A stretch of 64,000 nucleotides of DNA from Clostridium sartagoforme (GTDB lineage Bacteria; Bacillota; Clostridia; Clostridiales; Clostridiaceae), in assembly GCF_004794105.1 (NCBI RefSeq), contig NZ_SRYR01000004.1, positions 124,001 to 188,000 on the forward strand, read 5' to 3'. Shown piece after piece: positions 1 through 8,951 of this stretch. The notes under the pieces were generated by a model, which was given only the letters and a program-made list of their open reading frames with translations, did not search any database and was not told the DNA's origin. Within the stretch, counting starts at the first letter, position 1; each line of letters starts with the position of its first letter. The position numbers were made by a program, and so were the translations under genes.

Positions 1-1
1 G

Positions 2-1270
2 AAAGTTAGATTTATGCAAGAAGATTGGCAAGGATCATGGAATCCGTATACTAGAATTCTATATAGATCACCAATAGGTCATCATATTTATGAGGATTAT
101 AAGACTATTAAAAAATTAGTAAAACAAACTGATGATAATGATATTAATGAAATAGATGAGTGGTTATCTTGGAATAATGAATATATAGAAGATAATGAGT
201 ATAAGTCCATAGCTAAAGGTAAAAATGTTATTTTTCTTCAAATTGAGTCTTTAGAAAACTTTGTAATTAATGAAAGGGTATTTGGGCAGGAGATAACACC
301 AAATTTAAATAAGTTAATTAATAATAATAGTATATATTTTAATAATATACATGAGCAAAATAATGCGGGAAATAGCATAGATATGGATATGATTGCAGCC
401 TCAGGGGTATTACCTTTAGGTGATGTTATAACTTATTTAGAGTACCCAGAAGTTAAATATTATTCATTACCAAGATTATTAAATAAAGAGGGATATAATA
501 CAATATTAACTCATGCTGAAAGAGCTGGTGACTGGAATTGGGCACAGGCTGGGAAGTCAGCAGCGGGATATAATACAATATGGGATATAAATGATTATAT
601 TATAGATGAATATGCAGGCTTTGGATTATCAGATAGAAGCTTTTATACACAATTTGTAGACAAGATTTCAAAGGAGGAAGAACCTTTCTTAGCTGTATTA
701 CCAACATTGAGTAGTCATGGTCCCTTTGATATTGATGAAAAGTATAGAGAATTAGATTTACCAAAGGATTTAGATGAAAATAGGTTAGGTGGATATTTTC
801 AAAGTGTTAATTATGCAGATAAGCAAATTGGATTGTTTTTTGAATTATTAAAGGAAAAAAATTTATTAGACAATACTATAGTAGTAATTTATGGAGATCA
901 TGGTGGAGTTCATAAATATTATATGGAAGATGTAGAAGCTAGTAATATTGATGGAAACTGGTGGCAAGAAAAGGATAATAAGGTTCCTTTATTTATCTAT
1001 GGAGTGGATATGCCTAGTAAGATTGTTGAAGCTCATGGTGGACAAATAGATATTATGCCAACGGTAGCTTATATATTAGGTTTAGATACAAAGGGATACC
1101 AAATGGGTAGAAATCTATTAAAAACAAATAGAGATGCAACAGTAATTAAAGGTGGAATAGTAGTTGGAAATCCATCAGAAAAAGAAGAAGAGATGCTAAA
1201 GAAAGCTTATGATATAGCTGATAAAATAATAAAAAATAATTATTACTATAACACTAATAAGGTAGAATAG
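2..1270 (+). CDS. Lipoteichoic acid synthase-like sulfatase-fold protein (5' end outside window)
   Basis: Extracellular catalytic domain of an LtaS/alkaline-phosphatase-superfamily enzyme, which transfers glycerol phosphate from phosphatidylglycerol to a growing teichoic acid. The frame is open to the window edge upstream of the first ATG at 14, so the membrane-spanning N-terminus lies outside. Visible motifs are QIESLENF (metal Glu), GNSIDMD (nucleophile region), LSSHGPF and YGDHGG (metal Asp-His). The usual nucleophile motif is GKTSD; here Ser (codon 374-376) takes the Thr position. It is followed after 29 bp by a membrane glycosyltransferase and then by GT2 and GtrA genes, which suggests the polymer is glycosylated. 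Family sure; exact polymer inferred. Confidence 0.85.
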   Translation, partial: KVRFMQEDWQGSWNPYTRILYRSPIGHHIYEDYKTIKKLVKQTDDNDINEIDEWLSWNNEYIEDNEYKSIAKGKNVIFLQIESLENFVINERVFGQEITPNLNKLINNNSIYFNNIHEQNNAGNSIDMDMIAASGVLPLGDVITYLEYPEVKYYSLPRLLNKEGYNTILTHAERAGDWNWAQAGKSAAGYNTIWDINDYIIDEYAGFGLSDRSFYTQFVDKISKEEEPFLAVLPTLSSHGPFDIDEKYRELDLPKDLDENRLGGYFQSVNYADKQIGLFFELLKEKNLLDNTIVVIYGDHGGVHKYYMEDVEASNIDGNWWQEKDNKVPLFIYGVDMPSKIVEAHGGQIDIMPTVAYILGLDTKGYQMGRNLLKTNRDATVIKGGIVVGNPSEKEEEMLKKAYDIADKIIKNNYYYNTNKVE

Positions 1271-1299
1271 ATATCCATTAGATTAATTAAGGAGTAAAC

Positions 1300-2766
1300 A
1301 TGGAAAAGTTTAAAATAGGTTTTACAAAATTTTATACAAATATATTAACAGCTTTAATGGGAATAGTTTTATTTTCCTGTGGATTAATTACTATTGGTAG
1401 TGTATTTTTTTATGAAAGTTTCAATATAGAAGTTATAATACCAATTTTAATCTTAGCAATTACAATTGGTTTAGAGCTATTCATTATTAAAAAGAATATA
1501 AGTATAAAATTAAAGATATTATTAATTTTATTCTTAGGATTTATTTTAAGAGGATTATGGCTATTAAACATAAATACTGTGCCAATATCAGACTTTAGAG
1601 TTATATATGAAACAGCACAGGATTTATTATCAGGAGATACAGGAGCTTTTTGGGGAAGTGGATATTTAGGTAGGTTTCCACATTTAACAATAATGACCTT
1701 ATATATGGCCTTTATGATAAAGGTTTTTCCTGCTAATAACTTAATTGCAATGAAGAGTTTTAATTTGTTTTTTGGAGTTTTAACTATTTATTTAATATAT
1801 CTTTTAGCAAAAGAAATATTTAATTCTAAAAAGCTAGGTCTCTATGGTGCTAGTCTAGCTTCATTTTTTCCACCATTAGTAACTTATGTTGGAATTTTTT
1901 GTACGGAGAATATAGCTATACCATTATATTTACTTAGTACATATCTATTTATCTTAGTAGTTAAAAAGAAGAAAAGTAAATATTACCTAGTTTTATCTGG
2001 AATTATTTTATCTGTTGGAAATTTATTTAGAATGGTTGCAACCATTATGATAATAGCCTTTGCAATGTATTTAATAATTTATACAAAAGATAAATTATTT
2101 GAAAAGGTCAGAAAAGTTGGGCTTTACTTAATACCATACTTATTAGTTTTATTCACTGTAAGTACTACGTTGCAGGGGCTAGGAGTAACAGAATTTCCGC
2201 TTTGGAATGGTAGTGAGCCAAAAGTTACAAGTATATTAAAAGGAACTAACATTGAGAGACTTGGAAGATGGAATGAGGAAGATGCCAGCATTGTAAATAA
2301 ATATAACTATGATTATGACAAGATAAATGAAGCAAGTAAGGAAATTATAATAGAAAGACTAACTACTACTAATCCTATAAAACTAGCTGGATTTTATATA
2401 ATTAAATTTGCAATGCAATGGAGTATAGGAGATTTTGAAGGAGCATATTTATCTAAATTAGATATTCCAGAAGAGGCTGTTAGAATAAATGTTTCTCTTT
2501 GGTTAATTGAGTTGATTTATGCCTGTATTATGATACTAGTATTCCTGGGACTAATTAAGAGAAGAAAGAATACTGAGGATTCTGAAATTAATTTAATATA
2601 TTTAATGTTGTGTGGATATGGAGTTATGTATTTAGTAACAGAGGCTCAGGGAAGATATTCACTTATAATAGCATGGGCATTTATCATTTTTGCTATAGAA
2701 GGAATTAGAGTTTTATTAAATAAATATAACATAAGTGAGGAATTTGAAAATACTACAATTTATTAA
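1300..2766 (+). CDS. Multi-pass membrane glycosyltransferase, GT-C/PMT-like
   Basis: 488 residues, mostly hydrophobic, with about a dozen predicted membrane spans. The layout fits GT-C enzymes that use polyprenyl-phosphate sugars outside the membrane: an acidic first external loop with ISDF (around residue 98) after two or three spans, then GRFPHLT and many helices. An AAGGAG site precedes the ATG by 6 bp. It lies between an LtaS-like gene and GT2/GtrA genes, so it is the candidate that moves the lipid-linked sugar onto the envelope polymer, the role YfhO plays in the Bacillus CsbB-GtcA-YfhO system. That role is inferred from context; the substrate cannot be read from sequence. Confidence 0.75.
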   Translation: MEKFKIGFTKFYTNILTALMGIVLFSCGLITIGSVFFYESFNIEVIIPILILAITIGLELFIIKKNISIKLKILLILFLGFILRGLWLLNINTVPISDFRVIYETAQDLLSGDTGAFWGSGYLGRFPHLTIMTLYMAFMIKVFPANNLIAMKSFNLFFGVLTIYLIYLLAKEIFNSKKLGLYGASLASFFPPLVTYVGIFCTENIAIPLYLLSTYLFILVVKKKKSKYYLVLSGIILSVGNLFRMVATIMIIAFAMYLIIYTKDKLFEKVRKVGLYLIPYLLVLFTVSTTLQGLGVTEFPLWNGSEPKVTSILKGTNIERLGRWNEEDASIVNKYNYDYDKINEASKEIIIERLTTTNPIKLAGFYIIKFAMQWSIGDFEGAYLSKLDIPEEAVRINVSLWLIELIYACIMILVFLGLIKRRKNTEDSEINLIYLMLCGYGVMYLVTEAQGRYSLIIAWAFIIFAIEGIRVLLNKYNISEEFENTTIY

Positions 2767-2820
2767 ATATGTTTAACTATAAATAATGGACTAGCTATAT
2801 AAAAATAAGGAGATATGGTT

Positions 2821-3825
2821 ATGAGAGAAGTATTGTATTTGGTTATCCCTTGTTACAATGAGGAAGAGGTTTTAAGGGAGACAAGTAAGAGGCTTTTAGA
2901 AAAAGTAAATAAAATGATTAAGGACGGAAAAGTATCAAGTAAAAGTAAGATACTATTTGTTAATGATGGATCTAAGGATAAAACCTGGAGCATAATAGAA
3001 GAGTTGTATAGGCGTAATAATATATTTTCAGGAGTAAATTTATCAAAAAATAGGGGACATCAAAATGCCCTGCTTGCAGGATTAATGGTTGCTAAAGAAT
3101 ATGCAGATATGGTTATTTCATTAGATGCTGATTTACAAGATGATATAGATGTTATTGAAAAGTTTGTTGAAGAATATTATCTAGGTAATGATATAGTATA
3201 TGGAGTTCGAAACTCAAGAAAAACAGATACATTTTTTAAGAGGACAACAGCTTTAGGCTTCTATAAGGTTATGAATAAGTTAGGCGTAAATGTTGTTTAC
3301 AATCATGCAGATTATAGGCTTATGAGTAGGAGAGCCTTAGAGGGATTAAGTGAATTTAAAGAAGTAAATTTATTTTTAAGAGGTATAGTTCCCCTAATTG
3401 GATATAAGTACTCTGTTGTTGAATATGAAAGACATGAGCGTTTTGCAGGAGAGTCCAAGTATCCACTAAAGAAAATGCTTGCATTTGCAATAGATGGTAT
3501 AACTTCCTTTAGTATTAAGCCAATAAGAATAATTTCGGTTTTAGGATTTTCTATATTTTTAATAAGCTTGATTGCATTAATATACTCAGTAATGATGAAA
3601 TTTCTAGGAAAAACTCAAATAGGTTGGACATCAATAGTAATTTCTATTTGGATGATAGGTGGAATTCAATTACTTTCTTTAGGTGTAATAGGAGAATATA
3701 TAGGTAAGATATACAATGAAACTAAGGCTAGACCTAGGTATATAATTAAAGATAAATTATTAAATAATAAAGGTGAAAAGAGAAATGAACTTTATGTCCA
3801 AAATAAAGAGATTATTTTTAAATAA
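2821..3825 (+). CDS. GT2 family glycosyltransferase, polyprenyl-phosphate sugar synthase (CsbB/GtrB-like)
   Basis: Family 2 glycosyltransferase with the N-terminal LVIPCYNEEEVL nucleotide-sugar motif, FVNDGSKDKTW and the DxD-type SLDADLQDD (about residue 100), followed by two C-terminal membrane segments (about 235-260 and 270-295). This is the layout of DPM1/GtrB/CsbB proteins, which charge undecaprenyl phosphate with a sugar on the cytoplasmic face. An ATG at 2815 lies only 2 bases after the GGAG, so the ATG at 2821 is preferred. It overlaps the downstream GtrA-type gene, its expected flippase partner. Confidence 0.88.
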   Translation: MREVLYLVIPCYNEEEVLRETSKRLLEKVNKMIKDGKVSSKSKILFVNDGSKDKTWSIIEELYRRNNIFSGVNLSKNRGHQNALLAGLMVAKEYADMVISLDADLQDDIDVIEKFVEEYYLGNDIVYGVRNSRKTDTFFKRTTALGFYKVMNKLGVNVVYNHADYRLMSRRALEGLSEFKEVNLFLRGIVPLIGYKYSVVEYERHERFAGESKYPLKKMLAFAIDGITSFSIKPIRIISVLGFSIFLISLIALIYSVMMKFLGKTQIGWTSIVISIWMIGGIQLLSLGVIGEYIGKIYNETKARPRYIIKDKLLNNKGEKRNELYVQNKEIIFK

Positions 3826-4180
3826 GGAATTTATATTTTTCATTATAATAGGTGGAATAAACACAATTAATGGGGTTATTTTTTCTTATATATACTCAAG
3901 TTTACTTAATGAAAATTTAGCTTTTATTCTGGGATATATTTCTGGGCTTATAATCTCATACCTTTTAAATAGTTGTATAACTTTTAAAGAAAAACTATCA
4001 TTTGTAAAGTTTATTAAGTTTGGGGTTTCCTATATACCTAACTTTATAATTCAAAATATAGTTGTAGTAATAGCATTCAATATTTTAGCCTTACATAAGT
4101 TAATAGCATACAGCTTAGCAGCAATAATAGGAATTCCAGTAACTTTTATCTTATTGAAGGTTTTTGCATTTAAAAAGTAA
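3785..4180 (+). CDS. GtrA-family membrane protein (polyprenyl-phosphate sugar flippase)
   Basis: Small protein of about 131 residues with four predicted membrane helices and the GtrA features FIIIGGINTINGVIFSY near the N-terminus and SYLLNSCITFKEK in the middle. GtrA/GtcA proteins move undecaprenyl-phosphate sugars across the membrane for envelope glycosylation. The gene starts inside the end of the GT2 gene. A GTG at 3773 overlaps the AGGTG ribosome site, so the ATG at 3785 is chosen. A strong terminator follows, closing the four-gene envelope unit. Confidence 0.85.
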   Translation: MNFMSKIKRLFLNKEFIFFIIIGGINTINGVIFSYIYSSLLNENLAFILGYISGLIISYLLNSCITFKEKLSFVKFIKFGVSYIPNFIIQNIVVVIAFNILALHKLIAYSLAAIIGIPVTFILLKVFAFKK

Positions 4181-4200
4181 TTAGTAAGTTCGATTTAAAA

Positions 4201-4248
4201 AAGAGTTATTACAAAATGATTATTTCTAATAGTTTTGTAATAACTCTT
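4201..4248. terminator. Bidirectional terminator between gtrA-like gene and MATE gene
   Basis: Perfect 16-bp inverted repeat with arms AAGAGTTATTACAAAA and TTTTGTAATAACTCTT around a 16-nt loop, flanked by A-rich and T-rich DNA. It lies between convergent genes and can serve both. Confidence 0.85.
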
Positions 4249-4283
4249 ATTATTAATTTCTTATAAGATTTTCAATCTAAGGT

Positions 4284-5636
4284 TTAGTTACTAGGCCTTT
4301 TAGCACTATAGAATTGTTTATTATTTATTTTTAAATAATAAACAATAGCAAATATTAAATTATTTATACATAAGCCGATATATACACCTATTAAGTTAAA
4401 CTTTATAGATAATAGTAGAATCCATGATATAGATATAGTACTTATAAAACCTGTAAATTTTAATACAAATCTTTCATTATTTAAACCTTGTAAATAACTT
4501 TTATATATTTGATGAAAAATATTAAATACTTGCATTAGAATTACTAATATAAATATCTTAGTTACTTTTAATATCAAAGTCGCATCCTTAGTTATTAATC
4601 CTAATACCTTATTAGGAAAAATAGAAATAAATATACCTATAATTAAAACCATGAAGCATGATAATACTATAGCTGTATTTATTATGTCTTTTGGATTATC
4701 TTCGTTATCTTTTGAATTATCTTCCTTATTAGAAAAGGACTTTTGAATAGATAATGTAATTGCAGATGTTGAAAATGCGTAAATAGGTAAAGCCATTATG
4801 CTACCAAGACTTTCTGCTAAATTATATGATGCAATTTCATATAATCCAAGTCTTGAGATAATTCCAGTCAAAATAATAGGGAATATTGATCCTTCTATAA
4901 CATCTTGGCCTAATAATGGAATATATAACTTAATAAGTTTATGAGTAAATTTTTTACTAATTACTCCTTTTAATTTTATATCTCCATTTCTATAAAATTT
5001 AATTATATAAACTGCAATTCCAGCTATCAATCCTAATATACTTCCTACTGCAGCACCCTTTGCTCCTAGTTCAGGAAATCCAAACTTTCCATATACAAAT
5101 AAATAGTCAAATACTACATTTAAGCATGTAGAAATTATTGTACTATATAAAGAAATTTTAGTATCTTTTAGATTTCTAAAATAAACAGAAAAATTGAATA
5201 AAACCATATTCATTACTATAGTAGTTGATGCAATATAAAAGTATTCCAAGCAAAGGTTTAAGATATTACCATCTAGTCTAAATACTTTAGAAAATAATAA
5301 TTTACCACCTAATAGTGAAAGTAATATTAAGGATAGTCCAATTATTAAAGATATACACATAACTGTATAGAATGAATTGTTAAAGGATTCCTTATCACCT
5401 GTTCCTAAATATTGTGCAGCAATAATATTATATGCAGCTGAAATTACTCCTAAAGATCCAGTAATTCCATATATTACAGTAGCAGATACACCAACTGCAG
5501 CAAAGTCATCTATTGAATAATTTCCTACTATAGCCTTATCTAATACTTCAAATAAAGTCATAACTAAATAGTTCATTAAAATAGGGAAGGACATCTTAAC
5601 TAAGATATCAATATATTTATTTTTAATTCTTTTCAT
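4284..5636 (-). CDS. MATE family multidrug/Na+ efflux transporter
   Basis: 450 residues, about twelve hydrophobic segments arranged as two homologous halves, with typical MATE sequences such as PILMNYLVMTLFEVLDKAIVG at the N-terminus, AAQYLGTGD, and YFRNLKDTKISLYSTIIST in the first half. MATE proteins export cationic drugs or metabolites using Na+ or H+ gradients. Substrate unknown. A short charged stretch rich in Asn, Lys and Asp separates the halves (about 310-320). GAGGAAGTG lies 8 bases before the ATG. Monocistronic in appearance. Confidence 0.9.
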   Translation of the reverse strand: MKRIKNKYIDILVKMSFPILMNYLVMTLFEVLDKAIVGNYSIDDFAAVGVSATVIYGITGSLGVISAAYNIIAAQYLGTGDKESFNNSFYTVMCISLIIGLSLILLSLLGGKLLFSKVFRLDGNILNLCLEYFYIASTTIVMNMVLFNFSVYFRNLKDTKISLYSTIISTCLNVVFDYLFVYGKFGFPELGAKGAAVGSILGLIAGIAVYIIKFYRNGDIKLKGVISKKFTHKLIKLYIPLLGQDVIEGSIFPIILTGIISRLGLYEIASYNLAESLGSIMALPIYAFSTSAITLSIQKSFSNKEDNSKDNEDNPKDIINTAIVLSCFMVLIIGIFISIFPNKVLGLITKDATLILKVTKIFILVILMQVFNIFHQIYKSYLQGLNNERFVLKFTGFISTISISWILLLSIKFNLIGVYIGLCINNLIFAIVYYLKINNKQFYSAKRPSN

Positions 5637-5675
5637 TTTATTCTCACTTCCTCAAATAATAGTTATTTGATTAAA

Positions 5676-5705
5676 AGAGAATAGTATTTTAGTAGCCTAT
5701 TCTCT
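5676..5705 (-). terminator. Probable terminator of the P1 peptidase gene
   Basis: Inverted repeat AGAGAATAG/CTATTCTCT with a 12-nt loop, followed on the minus strand by TTTAAT. It lies 3' of the peptidase gene and 5' of the MATE gene. Confidence 0.6.
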
Positions 5706-5816
5706 CAATAGGCTTAAAACAAGCAGATTATTCATCTAATATTCCTCCATTTATTTAAGTGTAATTTACAAATTACTAAGTGAATATATAATTATTATTT
5801 TTATAAAAAAGATCTA

Positions 5817-6800
5817 TTACTTAAGTTCTTTTAAGGTATCCATTAAAGAATATCTAGTATTTCCGTCTCTACCAACAACAGTTTCATTATTCCATAAAGA
5901 GCTCATAATGGCATCTTCACAAGCTTCAATTGAAGCTCTAAATACTAAATCCATTTTATTTTCATGAATTTCTTTAACATTAATTATATCTGTAGTCTCA
6001 TAATGAGGAATTATATTTGCAGTTGAAAATCCAATTACTATATCTCCACTTCCATTACCTAAATAAGAACCAAGTCTTGCTAAAGAAGCACTCATCCTCT
6101 TGCAAATTCTTTTTAATTGACGTGATGATAGGGGGATATCAGTAGCTAGTATCATCATAATACTTCCTTTTTCTAAAGTTTCATCATCAAGGTCAGAAAA
6201 GCTAATCTTATCAAAAATAAAATCTTTCTTTAAACCAAAATTACTTAATATAAGAAGTCCTACAGTGTACTCTTGCCCATCTAATTCAACAATACGAGAA
6301 GCAGATCCAATTCCACCTTTCATTTGGAAGCAAGACATTCCTCTACCAGCCCCAACACTTCCAAGCTCAAAGTCTATAGTTGCATTTTCAATAGCTTCAT
6401 AAACATCTTCTTCCTTAATAGCACAAGCTCTAATATCATTTATATAACCATCATTACATTCTCCAACAACAGTATTAATTGTACCTGTTTCTCTACCGAT
6501 ATCAGGATTGTCCTTAAGCATATGTTTTACAATAGCTTGTTGTACAGTACCAACGCTCAATGTATTAGTAAGGCCTATAATACTTTCTAATGTTCCAAGT
6601 TCATCAATTTGAACAAGTCCACTAGTTTTACCAAAACCATTAATAACATAGGATGATGCTACATACTTATTTTGAAATATATTATCTTCGCTTGGAATAA
6701 TAACAGTTACTCCTGTATGAACATCTCCATTATCAATTGTTTTATGACCTACCTTTATTCCTTTAACATCAGTTATTTTATTTAGTTTTCCTGTTTTCAT
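5817..6800 (-). CDS. P1 family (DmpA/S58) self-processing aminopeptidase
   Basis: About 327 residues. P1 peptidases fold as Ntn-type hydrolases, cleave themselves into two chains, then remove N-terminal amino acids or beta-amino acids. Visible family motifs are ITDVKGIKVGH at the N-terminus, GECNDGYINDIRA in the middle, and GRGMSCFQMKGGIGSASR, where the self-cleavage site is expected before Ser in GGIG-SAS. The frame extends 63 bases further upstream, but the ATG at 6800 is chosen because GGGGG lies 5 bases before it and the protein then begins with the conserved segment. Cytoplasmic, no signal peptide. Substrate unknown. Confidence 0.85.
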   Translation of the reverse strand: MKTGKLNKITDVKGIKVGHKTIDNGDVHTGVTVIIPSEDNIFQNKYVASSYVINGFGKTSGLVQIDELGTLESIIGLTNTLSVGTVQQAIVKHMLKDNPDIGRETGTINTVVGECNDGYINDIRACAIKEEDVYEAIENATIDFELGSVGAGRGMSCFQMKGGIGSASRIVELDGQEYTVGLLILSNFGLKKDFIFDKISFSDLDDETLEKGSIMMILATDIPLSSRQLKRICKRMSASLARLGSYLGNGSGDIVIGFSTANIIPHYETTDIINVKEIHENKMDLVFRASIEACEDAIMSSLWNNETVVGRDGNTRYSLMDTLKELK

Positions 6801-6893
6801 TTGTGCCCCCATAGAAAAATATTTTATATAATTATAATTCCATATTTGTAAGTTAAATAACAAATATGGAAAAATACATTTATTATAAAATTA

Positions 6894-7052
6894 TTATATC
6901 ATATCTTGATTATTATAATGGTTATTACTTTTAATAGAGGAGTTTAATATTGATTCATTAATTCCATTTTTAACAGCCCATTTTATAATATAGTATAAAG
7001 TTATAAGTATAATCAATCCAGTTCCACCACTAATACCTAGTTATTGCCACAT
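6894..7052 (-). pseudogene. Small single-span membrane protein interrupted by an early stop codon
   Basis: A perfect AAAGGAGGAAG ribosome site precedes ATG (7052-7050), but codon 4 is TAA (7043-7041): Met-Trp-Gln-stop. The same frame then runs open for 48 codons (7040-6897) to TAA at 6894, coding LGISGGTGLIILITLYYIIK, then WAVKNGINES and a hydrophilic tail. The hydrophobic stretch and the sequence pattern LG-x(n)-YIIK-x-AV-x-NG match the intact small gene at 11497-11670. I read this as a recently damaged mini membrane protein gene, or a start downstream of TAA that I cannot support with a ribosome site. Function unknown. Confidence 0.65.
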
Positions 7053-7218
7053 TATTCTTCCTCCTTTATCTATTATAGGTTTATACAAATTAAGGTAACT
7101 ACATATAGATATTTATTAGAATATCTTTAAGAAATTATTACAATATGGTTAAGATTAATGTTTTTATATTTAGATAGTGTTAATATAAAACTATCAACAT
7201 AAGGTAAGGGATGGTTAT

Positions 7219-7905
7219 ATGCTGAATAAAATTAGTGGAAATATTTTAAGAAAGAAATTAATAAATGATGATCTTTTTGATATTATAAATGAAAATATAA
7301 GACCGATGAATGAATTAATGGCATATTATCGTTGTGCAATTATGGAGGTTGAAACAAAGTTTAAAGTATTAAATGAAGAATTTTCATTACAGTATGATAG
7401 AAATCCAATAGAAGGTATAAAAACTAGATTAAAGTCCAAAGAAGGTATTGTTAGGAAGCTTAATAGAAAGGACTTGCCTTTTTCATTGAAGTCAATAGAA
7501 GAAAATATAAAGGATGTTGCAGGGGTAAGGGTAATTTGTTCTTTTCCAGAAGATATTTATATGTTGGCAGATTGCTTATTAAGTCAAGATGATATTAAAT
7601 TAATTGAAAAGAAAGATTATATTAAAAATCCTAAGAAAAGTGGATATAGAAGTTTGCATTTAATTATTGAAGTACCTATTTTCTTAAAAAATGAAAAGAA
7701 AAGAATGAAGGTAGAAGTGCAGCTAAGAACAATAGCCATGGATTTTTGGGCAAGCCTAGAACATAAATTAAGATATAAGAAAAATATTAATCCAGAAGAA
7801 GCAGAAATAATAGGAAAAGAGTTGCTTGAGTGCTCTGAAATCAGTGCATCATTGGACAAGCGTATGGAGGAAATACGAAATAGAATAGATAAAAGGTTGG
7901 AATAA
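7219..7905 (+). CDS. Small alarmone synthetase (RelQ/YjbM-like GTP pyrophosphokinase)
   Basis: 228 residues consisting of one RelA/SpoT synthetase domain without hydrolase or TGS domains. Motifs include IKTRLKSKEGIVRKL (ATP/GTP contact region, about 75-90), VAGVRVICSFPEDIY (about 110-125), GYRSLHLIIE and VEVQLRTIAMDFWASLEHK (about 165-185), typical of RelQ-class enzymes that make (p)ppGpp from ATP and GDP/GTP. AAGGGATGG lies upstream of the ATG. The C-terminal helix could support oligomerisation as in RelQ tetramers (inference). Monocistronic, with a shared terminator downstream. Confidence 0.9.
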   Translation: MLNKISGNILRKKLINDDLFDIINENIRPMNELMAYYRCAIMEVETKFKVLNEEFSLQYDRNPIEGIKTRLKSKEGIVRKLNRKDLPFSLKSIEENIKDVAGVRVICSFPEDIYMLADCLLSQDDIKLIEKKDYIKNPKKSGYRSLHLIIEVPIFLKNEKKRMKVEVQLRTIAMDFWASLEHKLRYKKNINPEEAEIIGKELLECSEISASLDKRMEEIRNRIDKRLE

Positions 7906-7960
7906 ATAAAAAGATTAGAGTAAGGAAAAGTTAGAAATAAAGAAATAACTATGTAATATA

Positions 7961-7997
7961 AAATGCTGTCACAGTAAATACGCTAGTGACAGCATTT
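7961..7997. terminator. Bidirectional terminator
   Basis: 12-bp perfect arms AAATGCTGTCAC and GTGACAGCATTT around a 13-nt loop, A-run before and T-run after. It is shared by the convergent alarmone synthetase and sirtuin genes. Confidence 0.9.
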
Positions 7998-7999
7998 TT

Positions 8000-8737
8000 T
8001 TATAAGTTTTCTACAGCTTCTCCTAAGACTTTTCCTATAGAATCATTAATTACTAAATTAGCTTTATTATCAGCAGAAGTTGAAGTCTTATTTATAAGAA
8101 TAATATTCTTTCCTCTAAAATAATCAATAAGTCCTGCAGCAGGATAAACTACTAAAGAAGTACCTCCAATTATTAAAGTATCAGCTTTAGAAATTGCTTG
8201 AACTGAACCCATAATAGTAGCATCATCTAAACCTTCTTCATAAAGAACCACATCAGGTTTCACTCTTCCACCACATTTACTGCAAGTAGGTATATCTTCA
8301 GATTCTAAAATAAACTTTTCATCATAGAAGGCATTGCAGTTAACACAATAATTTCTTAAAACTGATCCATGAAGTTCAAAGACATTTTTAGAACCAGCAG
8401 CCTGATGAAGCCCATCTATGTTTTGAGTTATAACAGCTTTAAGTTTTCCCATTTTTTCAAGCTTAGCTAAAGCAATATGAGCTTTGTTTGGTTTAGCATC
8501 AGGATATATTAGTTTAGCTTTATAAAAGTTAAAAAATTCTTTAGGATACCTAATATAAAAGCTATGAGAAACTAATTGCTCAGGAGTGAATGTTATATTA
8601 AGTTTCTCGTTAAATAACCCATTAGAGCTTCTAAAATCAGGAATCCCACTTTCAGTGCTAACCCCTGCACCACCAAAGAAAACTATGTTGTTACTTTCTT
8701 TAAGTATTTGAGTTAATTGTTCTATTTTATTTTCCAT
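8000..8737 (-). CDS. NAD-dependent protein deacylase, Sir2 family
   Basis: 245-residue sirtuin that removes acyl groups from lysines with consumption of NAD+. Motifs are GGAGVSTESGIPDFRS (NAD site), TQNIDGLHQAAG, the catalytic His in FELHGS, and a zinc ribbon with CVNCNAFY and CSKCGG. A GGAGATG site lies 8 bases before the ATG at 8737; the frame could start 7 codons earlier but without a ribosome site. Bacterial Sir2 often regulates acetyl-CoA synthetase; no such gene lies nearby, so the target is unknown. Confidence 0.92.
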   Translation of the reverse strand: MENKIEQLTQILKESNNIVFFGGAGVSTESGIPDFRSSNGLFNEKLNITFTPEQLVSHSFYIRYPKEFFNFYKAKLIYPDAKPNKAHIALAKLEKMGKLKAVITQNIDGLHQAAGSKNVFELHGSVLRNYCVNCNAFYDEKFILESEDIPTCSKCGGRVKPDVVLYEEGLDDATIMGSVQAISKADTLIIGGTSLVVYPAAGLIDYFRGKNIILINKTSTSADNKANLVINDSIGKVLGEAVENL

Positions 8738-8951
8738 ATAATCATCTCCATAATACATTTATATTTTGATTATATCATATAGAAATAAATATAATTTAGA
8801 ATCTATATAAGAAGAGTAATGTAATCTAGTGAACTTAATATTATTGAAGATATTAGAAGCGTGTTAATTTATTTGTATAATATTGTAAATTAAATTTTTC
8901 TTTGTTAGAATAGTATATGGATTATTGAGAAATTTAATAAGAGGTGAAAAT

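Noticed and set aside
7041..7043. Selenocysteine or recoding at the early stop
   Set aside because: The codon is TAA, not TGA, and no SECIS-like hairpin follows.
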